Positions 42,315 to 51,019 of a stretch of DNA of 64,000 nt are shown in pieces (position 1 is the stretch's first letter; each line of letters opens with the position of its first letter). A program made the translations under genes and the position numbers. Where the stretch lies: positions 306,092-370,091 of the forward strand of contig CP070784.1 of NCBI GenBank assembly GCA_020346605.1. The letters are read 5' to 3'. Below the pieces are notes generated by a model. That model had not been told where the DNA came from. It worked only from the letters and a program-made list of their open reading frames with translations, and ran no database searches. This DNA comes from Candidatus Bathyarchaeota archaeon (lineage in GTDB: Archaea; Thermoproteota; Bathyarchaeia; TCS64).

Positions 42315-43484
42315 TCAGGTTCGCTGCTTTCTTAACATCAATAGGATCGCGAAGAGGGTGACTCCGAGGACAATCGATGCTGGAGGGAATCCCGGGATGA
42401 CCCTCTGATCGGGCTCATCTGGAAGTTCTTCCGGCGGCGTGGTCTCTTGGAGGATCTCCAACCAAGCCTCCTTGGCGGTGTCCATAACCCAGAGGTCGTC
42501 GAGCGGTGGCTCCCCGAACTCCTCGAGGCCGCCGAAGAGGATGATCGTCTTATGGACTGGGTCGTACGCCATCGCCGAGTTGCACCTTGCGGAGGGCCCT
42601 TCGTCGATTGGCAGCCTCTCCCAGGTACCTGCGAAGACATCGAAAAGCCAGGTGTCGTCCCTTATCAGATCTCCTCCCGCAGAACCCCCGAAGACGACCA
42701 TTTTCCCCGCGTCGCTGTCGTAGGCAAGGTTGTGCCAGTACCTGCCGGGTAGCGTCGTCGCCCCGTCGATCTTTGTCCACGTGTCCGTGGGGTAGTCGTA
42801 GGTCCAGACGCCGTCGCTGTATCCGTGGCGGCCCGTGCTCCAGATGGACCAGTGGCCCCCATACATAACGAGCATCCTGTTCCGGGTGTCGTAGATCATG
42901 TGGTGGCCGTACTGGGGTTGGGGGGAGTCCTCCGGGCTCATCTGGGTCCAGTTAATCGAGTCGAAATCGAACACCCAGGTGTCCTGGGGGTGGCTGTCGT
43001 CCCTGCAGTAACCGTCGTGGAGTATCACAACGTCGCTCTCCGGGTCGTAAGCGATGGCTGCGTCGCTCCTGGGGGTTGGGTTGTTCTCGGTGCGTATCTG
43101 GGTCCATAGGTTGTCGGTGATGTCGTATATCCAAGTGTCCGAGAGGCGGTCGTAGGCGCTGAACCCCCCGAAGAGGAAGAGCTGATGGTGGACGGGGAGG
43201 TAGACCATCATGAAGTTGAAACGGCCACGGGGCCCCGACCCGTCCTCGATCTGGGTCCAAGTGTTCGTCGAGTAGTCGTATGACCATAGGTCGTCGAAGA
43301 AGGTGTATCGGTCATCCCAGACTGCGCCGCCGAAGAGGAGGACGCGCTCGTTCACCGGGTCGTAGACCATGCGGTGCCCGAACCTTGCCGGGGGGCTGAC
43401 TTCGGGCGCGTCCACACTCGGATACATGCACCGTGAGCTCAATAGAACTAACGTCACGAGGAGGAAGCTGCATTTTCTCAGCAT
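42315..43484 (-). CDS. Secreted Kelch-repeat protein with IPGFP C-terminal anchor
   Basis: After an N-terminal signal peptide (residues 1-20, KCSFLLVTLVLLSSRC; the Cys could be lipidated) the protein has about six to seven Kelch blades, each with an xxxxGG pair and a TWxYD element (for example LLFGGAVWDD, LWSYDYSTNTWTQI). It ends with IPGFPPASIVLG, a hydrophobic helix and RKQRT, a likely sorting and membrane-anchoring tail shared with the SBBP protein at 46.8 kb. I chose the ATG at 43484 because it gives a proper signal peptide and sits about 31 bp from a TATA-like element; the frame opens 16 codons earlier. Confidence 0.85.
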   Translation of the reverse strand: MLRKCSFLLVTLVLLSSRCMYPSVDAPEVSPPARFGHRMVYDPVNERVLLFGGAVWDDRYTFFDDLWSYDYSTNTWTQIEDGSGPRGRFNFMMVYLPVHHQLFLFGGFSAYDRLSDTWIYDITDNLWTQIRTENNPTPRSDAAIAYDPESDVVILHDGYCRDDSHPQDTWVFDFDSINWTQMSPEDSPQPQYGHHMIYDTRNRMLVMYGGHWSIWSTGRHGYSDGVWTYDYPTDTWTKIDGATTLPGRYWHNLAYDSDAGKMVVFGGSAGGDLIRDDTWLFDVFAGTWERLPIDEGPSARCNSAMAYDPVHKTIILFGGLEEFGEPPLDDLWVMDTAKEAWLEILQETTPPEELPDEPDQRVIPGFPPASIVLGVTLFAILLMLRKQRT

Positions 43485-43719
43485 GTCTTGTTTTAATAGA
43501 CTTTGTGTTTCAATAAATAGCCTGTTCAGCATCGTTATTGTCTTCGCATTATACTTCCTATCACGCGGTATTTTATTCCTGAAAAAAGATTGATGGGGCC
43601 GAAAAGGTCGCGTACGCGTTCGAATATCACCATCTGGCGATCTTCCTTCACCCTTATTCCGTTGGTGGAGTGGGGCGTTCGATAGATTATTTTATGTTAT
43701 CGTCGCAGTGTTCCATATC

Positions 43720-44241
43720 ATGATCACCATCGACCAGGTAATCTACTGCCTCCCCCTTCTAGGGATCACTGTCTCGATCCTGTACTACGCCATGGTCCTG
43801 AGGAACTCCAACAGGACGCGGGCGGCGCAGCTTTTCATGTCATTGAACAACGAGATGTCAAGTATGGAGGGTTTGTCCCGCTACTTGGATACCATGTACA
43901 TGGAGTGGGACGACTACGCCGACTTCGAGAGGAAGTACGGCTCCGACAACAACCCGAAGGCGTACCTCCAGAGGAACACGCTCTGGAGTGTGTTCAACAA
44001 CTATGGGGTTTTACTGAAGAACAGGCTGATCGACCCTGAGATGATCTATGATGCCGCAGGTGGATCCATCATCATGAGTTGGGAGAAATGGAAGCCCATC
44101 ATAATGGAGCAGAGGGTCCGGTACATGGGCCCCAACTACGCGGAGCACTGGGAATATCTGGTGGACGTCATGAGATCCATCCAGGAGAGAAGGGGGATAA
44201 AGTGGGAGCCGCCTGAAACGGGCTTGAAATTCGTGGAGTAG
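43720..44241 (+). CDS. Membrane-anchored protein, DUF4760-like
   Basis: The product of about 173 residues has one N-terminal transmembrane helix (residues 5-25) and a soluble domain with regularly placed Trp and Tyr residues (YMEWDDYADFERKYG, LWSVFNNYGVLLKN, IIMSWEKWKPII). The pattern resembles the DUF4760 type of membrane-anchored proteins, a tentative assignment. The ATG at 43720 is about 30 bp after a ttttatgtta TATA-like box, so the mRNA is probably leaderless. Confidence 0.65.
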   Translation: MITIDQVIYCLPLLGITVSILYYAMVLRNSNRTRAAQLFMSLNNEMSSMEGLSRYLDTMYMEWDDYADFERKYGSDNNPKAYLQRNTLWSVFNNYGVLLKNRLIDPEMIYDAAGGSIIMSWEKWKPIIMEQRVRYMGPNYAEHWEYLVDVMRSIQERRGIKWEPPETGLKFVE

Positions 44242-44267
44242 TTCACGGTCTTCAATCACGTGATGCG

Positions 44268-44399
44268 TCAGATCTTGACAGCTTCCGCGCTCCACATCTG
44301 GGGCAGCCTGTCCCCCGGTATCCTCCTGTAGCCGTCCGGCCCCCTGTGCGCCCTCAAACTCTTGAAACCCTGAGTCACCTGTCTAACGTGCGGCGTCAA
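44268..44399 (-). CDS. Possible small protein (43 residues)
   Basis: A TTG-started frame on the minus strand encodes a basic 43-residue peptide containing HVRQVTQGFKSLRAHRG and YRRIPGDRLPQMWSAEAVKI-type sequence. The composition and codon choice are coding-like, and an AT-rich catattttctta lies just upstream. I do not recognise it. It may be a small gene or the 3' remnant of a lost one. Confidence 0.3.
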   Translation of the reverse strand: MTPHVRQVTQGFKSLRAHRGPDGYRRIPGDRLPQMWSAEAVKI

Positions 44400-44516
44400 T
44401 GAGAATCGACCGATAAGAAAATATGCGAGAAAAAACTACGAACCTGAGGCGGTTCAACTCGGTTTGTACATGTATCAAGGGATTTCAAAAAAAATGTCCA
44501 ACTCCGATACCGCATT

Positions 44517-45446
44517 CTACGGGAGCAGCCGTCCAGTGATCCACTCTCTGAGGGGCTCCCTCGCAGGCATCTTCTCGTACCAATCAGCGTCACCGTAGAA
44601 GCCCTCGTGGCGGATACTCACTAGCTCCTCCATGCTGGTGGGGCGATGCTCGGATACGTCCTCAGAGTGCAGGTGGAGAGGGTAGTTGTGCTCCGGCGGG
44701 AGCTCCTGGAGTTCGTCGGCCGACAGGTGCGAAAGGATGACCCCCGTGAGCACAGCCTGGTGGATGAATACCCTGTAGCGCGGGTCCTGTCGGTAGAACG
44801 CCTGGAGCAATGGCTCACGGTAGGCTTCGAGGTAGGCGTCGCGCCAGGCCCTGAGTAGCCCCCTCTTGGGCCGGGTGACGTGGTAGCCCGCGTTGAAGTA
44901 CGGCCGTATCGTTTCGCCGTCAACGTGCGTCACCATAGGGAAGACGCTGTCGTCGGGGACGTCGCAGAGGCTGTAGACCAGCGCCCAGAAGGGGTCGAGG
45001 GGCCCGTCGTAGCGGGAGCCTATGTTGGTGTGATGGACGGGCCTGTAGCCCAGGCTCTTCCCCTCTTGGAGCAGGAGGCCCTTCGGCTCCTGCAGAACGA
45101 TGGTGTTCGCGTTCATCCATGCGACGAGGTCGGTTTTGCCGAGGGCCATCGCCTCCGCCGCGGCGGCTGCTTGGGCCTCTCCAGTGAACGGGAAGCGCGC
45201 CATCTCGGGATCCATCTCGAAGGGGATCAGGGTCACACCGAGTGCGAGCAGCCGGTCTCTGGCGTCTGTGGAGAGCTTCTCCCCGTTCCCGGGCACGTAG
45301 CACCATACGGGGTTCTCCGAGAGGGAGCCCGCGAAGGCACGTATGCTCTCCGACAGCAGCAGGGCGTTTTTCTCCGAGTTCCTGCTTGGGTGCACAATGG
45401 AGCAGAATACGAGCCTATCGCCTCCGACCGCCTTTATGGATCCCAT
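44517..45446 (-). CDS. Protein of unknown function, possibly glycosyltransferase-like
   Basis: The 309-residue protein begins with a strand-helix pattern (RLVFCSIVHPSRNSEKN) and has DLVAWMNANTIVLQEP, reminiscent of the nucleotide-binding strand and the DxD-like region of GT-A glycosyltransferases, followed by PYFNAGYHVTRPKRGLLRAW. No classical DxD motif is clear. No signal peptide or transmembrane segment is seen. The glycosyltransferase idea is tentative. Confidence 0.55.
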   Translation of the reverse strand: MGSIKAVGGDRLVFCSIVHPSRNSEKNALLLSESIRAFAGSLSENPVWCYVPGNGEKLSTDARDRLLALGVTLIPFEMDPEMARFPFTGEAQAAAAAEAMALGKTDLVAWMNANTIVLQEPKGLLLQEGKSLGYRPVHHTNIGSRYDGPLDPFWALVYSLCDVPDDSVFPMVTHVDGETIRPYFNAGYHVTRPKRGLLRAWRDAYLEAYREPLLQAFYRQDPRYRVFIHQAVLTGVILSHLSADELQELPPEHNYPLHLHSEDVSEHRPTSMEELVSIRHEGFYGDADWYEKMPAREPLREWITGRLLP

Positions 45447-45557
45447 GGCTGATCCTAGGCTCCCCGGGGGTTTTCAATGTTTTTCATCAGTGATCTTGGA
45501 GGATCATGATGGATAATGCGGAGCTCGATCTTCGAACGCGTGCCCTGCCTTGTCCTG

Positions 45558-46331
45558 TCAGACCTTGCCCACCGGGGCCAGATACACGGTGAACTCCTCG
45601 TCGCCGTCCACGCCGATGAACTCGTCCATCTTCCTCTGATGGTAGCTCGTCACGGCGCACGTGCCGGCGCCCACGGCCTCGCACGCCAGATACAGGTTCT
45701 GGCAGACGTGCCCTGCCTCGATAGCAATGTCCTTGTGGGCGATGATGTTGTACCTCCACTCCGCCCTGTAGGGGACCGCCGTCCAGACGAAGACCACCGC
45801 CGCCCTTGAGATGAAAGCCTGCCCCTCCACGGCCTCCGTCAGCCGCCCCTTCGCGTCGTCGCCTAGTACCTCCACTCGGGCCAGCAGGTGCTCAAGGGGG
45901 AGGTACCTGTAGACACCGGGCTCGAGCCCTCCCACTCTGTTCGCTATGAGGTAGGTCTCGAAGGGGTGGCGTGATCCCCCCGATGGGACGGTCCTCCTAG
46001 TCGAGGCGCGGTCACCGCTGACGCTGTGTACTCCCTGCGTTACCCAGAGGAGGAACGAGAGCTCCTCGAGGGAGACGTGCTCGTCGCCGAAGTTCCTCCT
46101 GCTCATCCTGCCCCCGATGGCGTCCCTGACGGACATCGTCCCGAGACCGGTCTCGTCGATTTTGACGAGTTCCACGGTCTCTACTTCAGGATCGTGTGTT
46201 TTCTCCAGTAGGGGAGGGGCGACGCCCTTCCTGAAATCAGGCTCCCACTCTGGGCTGGGAGGGATCTCTTCCCAGTCGTGGGCCTTGAGGAATTTGCGAT
46301 TATTCAGCAGCAGTTCCCTAAAATTCATCAA
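45558..46331 (-). CDS. SagB/ThcOx-type nitroreductase
   Basis: The 257-residue protein matches the SagB-type FMN dehydrogenase family: SVRDAIGGRMSRRNF, LSFLLWVTQGV, RRTVPSGGSRHPFETYLI, GVYRYLP and GHVCQNLYLACEAVG. In RiPP pathways SagB oxidises azolines to azoles, but many archaeal and bacterial members occur without a YcaO cyclase. No YcaO or precursor peptide is nearby, so a stand-alone redox role is more likely here. Confidence 0.88.
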   Translation of the reverse strand: MMNFRELLLNNRKFLKAHDWEEIPPSPEWEPDFRKGVAPPLLEKTHDPEVETVELVKIDETGLGTMSVRDAIGGRMSRRNFGDEHVSLEELSFLLWVTQGVHSVSGDRASTRRTVPSGGSRHPFETYLIANRVGGLEPGVYRYLPLEHLLARVEVLGDDAKGRLTEAVEGQAFISRAAVVFVWTAVPYRAEWRYNIIAHKDIAIEAGHVCQNLYLACEAVGAGTCAVTSYHQRKMDEFIGVDGDEEFTVYLAPVGKV

Positions 46332-46462
46332 AACTCACATACGGAATCAGTAAGATACTATCAGTAAAAAATGGGATCGTGCTACAGATTTCAGACGGCT
46401 TGCGGATAGAGAGCCTAGGGGCTTAGTTTGAACCTATTCTCCACCCGGCTTTGGGGATGGAA

Positions 46463-46747
46463 CTAGGCCTCCTCTTCCTCGGTGACCCTCTCGAGTCTCC
46501 AGACGGTGCCCTTCTTGGATATGCAGTGGATCCTGTAGATGCTGTCGTCGTCTCCCTCCCAGGACGGTATGCCCGCGGCGCAGTGGGACACCCACAGGCG
46601 GGCGGGGTCCTGGACGCCGAGGCAAAGCCCCTGGATGTAGGCCGTCGGATTCGGGTAGACGTAGGTGTCCCCGACTTCGTGGGTGCACTTGCCCAGCTTT
46701 TCCTCGCAGGTGATTCGAACCTTGGTCTTCCAGAAATCTTCGCTCAT
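46463..46747 (-). CDS. TIGR04076 family protein
   Basis: The 94-residue protein has the pattern of the TIGR04076 family of small Cys-containing proteins: KVRITCEEKLGKCTHEVGDTYV near the N-terminus in outline and late LWVSHCAAGIPSWEG. The function of the family is not established; the conserved cysteines suggest metal or redox binding. It is transcribed alone between the SagB-like gene and the SBBP gene. Confidence 0.7.
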   Translation of the reverse strand: MSEDFWKTKVRITCEEKLGKCTHEVGDTYVYPNPTAYIQGLCLGVQDPARLWVSHCAAGIPSWEGDDDSIYRIHCISKKGTVWRLERVTEEEEA

Positions 46748-46841
46748 GTTCCAACGAGAAATTTCCAGATATTGGCCCGATATAAGACGTTTGGATGGAA
46801 AGGAGGCGGACCCGTGTGAAAGTGGACGCTATCCTCGGGTC

Positions 46842-48443
46842 TTACGGGCCTGATCTGAGTAAGGTCAGGAGAACGGCGACCCCCATCAGGCCTAACAATA
46901 TCGCTGGCATGGGGAACCCTGGTATTCCCTGCCATCCGTCCGCCCACGTCTCCTCCACCCGCTCAATCTCCCCCCCCTCTGCTAGGCTGATCCTCATCAC
47001 GAAGACGTCGGAGTCCCCGCCGTTGTAGCTCTCGTCGTAGGCGCCCACGGTAACGGGGAAGGCCCCCGAGCCAGTGCTCCCCGAGGCGTAGAACTCGTCC
47101 CTTCCTGGGCCCGGCGTGACGTCGCCGAAGCGCTCCTCCCCGCTCCCCCCGATGTACATCGAGACGACGAGGGAGGTGAGGCCGGCGTCCATCCTCGACA
47201 GGAAGTAGTCGACGCTCCCCCCGTAGCCCGTGCCCGTCGAAGCGGGGAAGTCGCTTGAAGCCGTCGCCCCGGAGATGACCACGTCTTCGTCGTCCGAGAG
47301 CACGATGCAGGGCTGTATATCCCTTTCCCCTCCTCCGAGCAGGGTCGAGGCCAGCAGGCTCAGCTCCGCGTCGAAGACGGTCATGAAGACGTCGCGGCTT
47401 CCGCCGGAGTACTCCCGGCTGTAGGCGTCCAGGGTGGTGGGGAAGTCCGCGGAGGCGGTGTGGCCACTGACGTAGACGCGGCCCAGCTCGTCCACCGCTA
47501 TGGACGCCGTGTTGTCGAATGCCGAGCCCCCCAGGAAGGTGGACGCCGTGATCCCGGAAAGATCATCATAGAGCCTTGTGACGAAGACGTCTGTGCCGCC
47601 GTTGTAATCCCCGTCGTGCGCGTCCCCCACGATGGGGAAGTTCGCGGAGTCCGTGTGGCCGGTGACGTAGACCCCTCCCTCCCGGTCGAGGGCCAGGGAG
47701 TAGGCCCAGTCGTTGGCGCTCCCCCCAATGAAGGTGGAGGAGAGCAGCTCGCGCAGGTCGGGGTCCAACCTCGCAACGAAGGCGTCGCCGCCACCATTGT
47801 ACGCCTCGTCGTAGGCTCTGGCGGTCGTCGGGAAGTCGATGGACTCGGTGAGGCCGGTGACGTAGACGGAGCCTCCGTCCAGAACCATGAAGCGCCGGGC
47901 AGCTGTCTCCCGGTACCTCCCACCCAGGAAGGTAGAGGCCTTGAGGGTGGTGAGGTCGCTGTCCATCCTGAGGACGGCGAAGTCGTCGCCGCCACCGTAC
48001 GAGACGTCGTACGCCGCTTCGGTGGTGGGGAAGTCGCGTGAGTTGGTTACCGCTGCGATGTACACGTCCCCGCCATCGTCCACGGCCAGGGAGCAGCTGA
48101 ACTCTATCATGCTTCCACCGATGAAGGTGGACGCCAGGAGGGTGGTGAGGTCAGGGTCGAGCTTGGAGACGAAGATGTCCTGTTCCCCGTTGAAGGTCCC
48201 GTCGTAGGCCCCAGGTGTCGTGGGGAAGTCCTCCGACTCGGTCTTGCCGGCGACGAACACGCAGCCGTCCCCGCCGACGGCGATCGTCACGGGGTGGAAC
48301 CCCTCCTCGCCGCTCCCGCCCAAATACGTGGAGGCCGATATCGGCTCTTTCTCACCGCTCTCGTCTGCGGAGGACGCACTCCGCGTCTGCACGGCTCCGA
48401 GTAGAGCAAAGATTGTGATAATGACGAGGGCCCTTCTCTTCAA
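46842..48443 (-). CDS. Secreted SBBP beta-propeller protein with IPGFP C-terminal anchor
   Basis: The 533-residue protein has an N-terminal signal peptide (LVIITIFALLGAVQT), then about eight tandem SBBP repeats of 55-60 residues, each of the form STFLGGS...GxVYVTGxTxSxDFPTT...AYD. Such repeats fold into beta-propeller blades on secreted proteins. The C-terminus has IPGFPMPAILLG, a hydrophobic helix and RSGP, the same tail type as the Kelch protein at 42.3 kb. It is probably cell-surface exposed. Confidence 0.9.
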   Translation of the reverse strand: MKRRALVIITIFALLGAVQTRSASSADESGEKEPISASTYLGGSGEEGFHPVTIAVGGDGCVFVAGKTESEDFPTTPGAYDGTFNGEQDIFVSKLDPDLTTLLASTFIGGSMIEFSCSLAVDDGGDVYIAAVTNSRDFPTTEAAYDVSYGGGDDFAVLRMDSDLTTLKASTFLGGRYRETAARRFMVLDGGSVYVTGLTESIDFPTTARAYDEAYNGGGDAFVARLDPDLRELLSSTFIGGSANDWAYSLALDREGGVYVTGHTDSANFPIVGDAHDGDYNGGTDVFVTRLYDDLSGITASTFLGGSAFDNTASIAVDELGRVYVSGHTASADFPTTLDAYSREYSGGSRDVFMTVFDAELSLLASTLLGGGERDIQPCIVLSDDEDVVISGATASSDFPASTGTGYGGSVDYFLSRMDAGLTSLVVSMYIGGSGEERFGDVTPGPGRDEFYASGSTGSGAFPVTVGAYDESYNGGDSDVFVMRISLAEGGEIERVEETWADGWQGIPGFPMPAILLGLMGVAVLLTLLRSGP

Positions 48444-48620
48444 AACGTTGCATCCCTTTCCGTTCGAGATCGAGTCTCGAACTGGGGTTTATTAAATCTC
48501 CTCAAGCCCGATCGGGGGGGCGAATATCAGAACGAGTTGGAATAACGGGCGCTCTAACGTGAGGAGTTTCACCAGATTGGGTCTAGGGTAACCGGAGACG
48601 GATTATGGACTGGAAGAAGA

Positions 48621-49247
48621 CTACTGGTTGTCTGCCTGACGGCCTAGGTGGGGCAGGAACCGCCCTGTCCGCTCCATGTAGGCGCGGTACTCGTCGCCGA
48701 AGCGCTCAAGCAGCATCTCCTCCTCGTGGTCAACTATCCAGTTGAGGGAGGCCGCGGTGGCGATGGAGAACAGCAGGTTGAGCGCGTACGAGGTCACCAG
48801 CCCCATGCTGAAGGCGAAGACGCAGAGGACGAGGTACATCGGGTTTCGGATCCTGCTGAAAGGTCCGCTGGTGATCAGCTCGTGGTCTTCCCTGAGCTCC
48901 AGCCGGTCAAGGTAGAACCTTCCCATGGTGCTGTGGATCCAGACCAGGAAGGGAAGGCAGACGATCCCAGCGAGGACTCCGGCCCAGCGGATCCACGCGG
49001 GCAGTGCGAGCTCGGACCACCTCATCCAGGACGGCGAGGCGACGTAGAGGGCGATAGAGGCCCAGTACCCGAGGACGGAGACCGCGACTGCCACACCGGC
49101 TGCTCCTCCTACTCTCTCTTCCTCCTCCGTTTGTTCCTGTTCCGGGCGCTCCCTGACGGTGGGTCGGCTCCTGTAGTAGACTCTGATGGCGGTGAAGACC
49201 GCGTAGAGAAGGGCGAAGAGGATCAGGAAGGTACGATCTTCCGACAT
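48621..49247 (-). CDS. Isoprenylcysteine carboxyl methyltransferase-like membrane protein
   Basis: The product of about 208 residues is a polytopic membrane protein with the ICMT/PEMT signature at the C-terminal half: TSGPFSRIRNPMYLVLC, then DHEEEMLLERFGDEYRAYMERTGRFLP. This family methylates prenylated or lipid substrates using S-adenosylmethionine; the archaeal substrate is unknown. I prefer the ATG at 49247 over a GTG three codons upstream. A paralogue lies at 51.9 kb. Confidence 0.8.
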   Translation of the reverse strand: MSEDRTFLILFALLYAVFTAIRVYYRSRPTVRERPEQEQTEEEERVGGAAGVAVAVSVLGYWASIALYVASPSWMRWSELALPAWIRWAGVLAGIVCLPFLVWIHSTMGRFYLDRLELREDHELITSGPFSRIRNPMYLVLCVFAFSMGLVTSYALNLLFSIATAASLNWIVDHEEEMLLERFGDEYRAYMERTGRFLPHLGRQADNQ

Positions 49248-49505
49248 AGAAACCACAAACAGCCCCCCTGTCTAGCTATTGCGCCCCCTAAAAATATTTA
49301 ACCTGAACTAAATTATATGTGCTCTGCAAGAACGATATTGGTTACGAATGATCGATTTTCAGCCCTTGAAAAATTGATTTCGACTATTTGAAGCGCCGGG
49401 GGCAGGCCTTTTCATCTTGAGTCTCCATCCAGCCAGGACTCCTTGCAACGCGCACGAACCGGGGCGGAGGCAGTCAGCGCTTGGAGTAGGTTAGCACGGA
49501 CCAGG

Positions 49506-50135
49506 TCACGTCTGCAGCAACTTCTCCAGCAGGCGCTCGGCGCGATCGGTATTGAAGACTGCGCACTCGCAGCACTTACCCATGATCTTCGCCGCCTCCC
49601 TGGGGGTCAGCCGCCTCATCTTCACGTAGTCGATCATCTTGCGGATTAGGTTGAAGGAGACCAGGCCGTGGCCGCAGAGGGTGTTGAACTCCAGTAACTC
49701 CCTCTCAGGCAACCGGTCGCTTGAGCCCCAGAAGCCCAGGGAGTGCTCGACGCTGTGCCGCTCGATGCCGTTGCCGCGGCAGCACTCCTGGACGTGGTCG
49801 AGGAGCCCGCTGACGTTTATCGAGATCCCCAGATCCGCCTCGATTAGCTCCGCCATCACCTCGCGCAGCGTGTCGAGGTCCGTGAAGACCGCTGCTGAAG
49901 TCGCGCCGTCCTTCAGGTTGGCGATCAGGTCAGGGAAGGCTACGTCGTCCTGTAGGACGGACCCCCACTTGCTGCTCCCGATGTTGATGGGGTTGTGTCT
50001 CTGGCAGATCCGCAGGAACTCGTGGATCTTAGGGGCGGATCCCTCCCTGTTGATCCCCCTCGCCATGGAGACGAAGATGACATAGTCCTTCTTGAGGTCC
50101 TCCTCGGCGCCACGCCTGTGGAGCGTGTTGGTCAT
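49506..50135 (-). CDS. Cys-rich partner protein of the ferredoxin operon, unknown function
   Basis: The product of about 209 residues starts MTNTLHRRGAEEDLKKDYV. Three central features stand out: HVQECCRGNGIERHSVEHSLG, LEFNTLCGHGLVSFN, and a C-terminal KIMGKCCECAVFNTDRAERL. The paired cysteines suggest metal or cluster binding. The ATG overlaps the stop of the ferredoxin gene in an ATGA arrangement, so the two proteins probably work together. I do not recognise the family. Confidence 0.6.
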   Translation of the reverse strand: MTNTLHRRGAEEDLKKDYVIFVSMARGINREGSAPKIHEFLRICQRHNPINIGSSKWGSVLQDDVAFPDLIANLKDGATSAAVFTDLDTLREVMAELIEADLGISINVSGLLDHVQECCRGNGIERHSVEHSLGFWGSSDRLPERELLEFNTLCGHGLVSFNLIRKMIDYVKMRRLTPREAAKIMGKCCECAVFNTDRAERLLEKLLQT

Positions 50136-50947
50136 ATGCTGGCCCCCCGGAAAAGGGGTCGGCCCAGCCCCAGGTTGGTCTTCCCGTTCGGCGAGAGCGC
50201 GTAGCCGGCTCCCCTGACCCACTCCTCGTGGGGAATGGACCTGTCCGGCAGGCACTTGGAGGCGATGCCAACACTGTACACCGCGTCTGTCTCGCCGTGG
50301 ACGTCTTCCAGCGCTCGGAGGTACTCCGGGATCCTCTCCAGCCTGGTCTTAACTTCGATGATGGCGGAGAGGACCTTCTCGTCGAGGACTTCCTCGTTCA
50401 TCTTGCCGGTGGCCGTGTCCACCATAAGCTGTGTCACCGGGTTGAACGGCTCGAACGCGGGCTCGAGGGGCGACAGCGCCATGGCCACTTTCTCGACGTC
50501 GCGAAGGAGGGTGCCTGTCCCGGGCCTGCCCAGCTCGACGACTATCCCCGCCTCCCCCTCCCGCAGCCTGCCAGTGACGTCGTTGGTCTTGATCTCCTCG
50601 GTGCCCCGGCCGCCCACGCCTGTCCCAACGTGGACCACAGTCGGGTCGCTGAACGCGGCACGGAGGCTCCTCGGCCATTCCAGCTCGGGGGGCTTCAGTG
50701 CGCCGGTGGGGCAGACGTCCACCTCCGCTAAATACTGCAGGTGGAGAAACGAGAGGACCCTTCGTACCGCTCTAACGAACCAGGGAGGATAACCCTCGTC
50801 CCTCAGCACCCTGTGGCAGGTGGAGCACTCCACGCACTTATCTTGGTCGACGACGGAATTGCCATTCACGTCAAGAGAGATAGCCCCCATCGGGCAGATG
50901 GCGTGGCAGTTACCACACCCTACGCACTTCGCCTTGTCTATCTCCAT
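50132..50947 (-). CDS. Ferredoxin-domain protein with unknown C-terminal domain
   Basis: Residues 1-80 carry [4Fe-4S] motifs: KCVGCGNCHAICPMGAI and KCVECSTCHRV, with a further Cys-Pro (VDVCPTGALKPP) completing the second cluster after an insertion. The remaining 190 residues (for example GIVVELGRPGTGTLLRDVEK and GKMNEEVLDEKVLSAIIEVK) belong to no family I recognise. It is probably cytoplasmic and redox-active. I chose the ATG at 50947; an ATG at 51019 is possible. It is coupled to the Cys-rich gene downstream. Confidence 0.7.
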   Translation of the reverse strand: MEIDKAKCVGCGNCHAICPMGAISLDVNGNSVVDQDKCVECSTCHRVLRDEGYPPWFVRAVRRVLSFLHLQYLAEVDVCPTGALKPPELEWPRSLRAAFSDPTVVHVGTGVGGRGTEEIKTNDVTGRLREGEAGIVVELGRPGTGTLLRDVEKVAMALSPLEPAFEPFNPVTQLMVDTATGKMNEEVLDEKVLSAIIEVKTRLERIPEYLRALEDVHGETDAVYSVGIASKCLPDRSIPHEEWVRGAGYALSPNGKTNLGLGRPLFRGASI

Positions 50948-51019
50948 GAAGACCTGCTCCCAGTACCTCCCGACGGTCCAATGACGGATCGGGTGACTTA
51001 CTCTAGCAAAGATGTTCAT

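Noticed and set aside
45558..46331. RiPP biosynthesis cluster around the SagB-like gene
   Set aside because: There is no YcaO, no E1-like partner and no precursor peptide nearby; the neighbours are unrelated.
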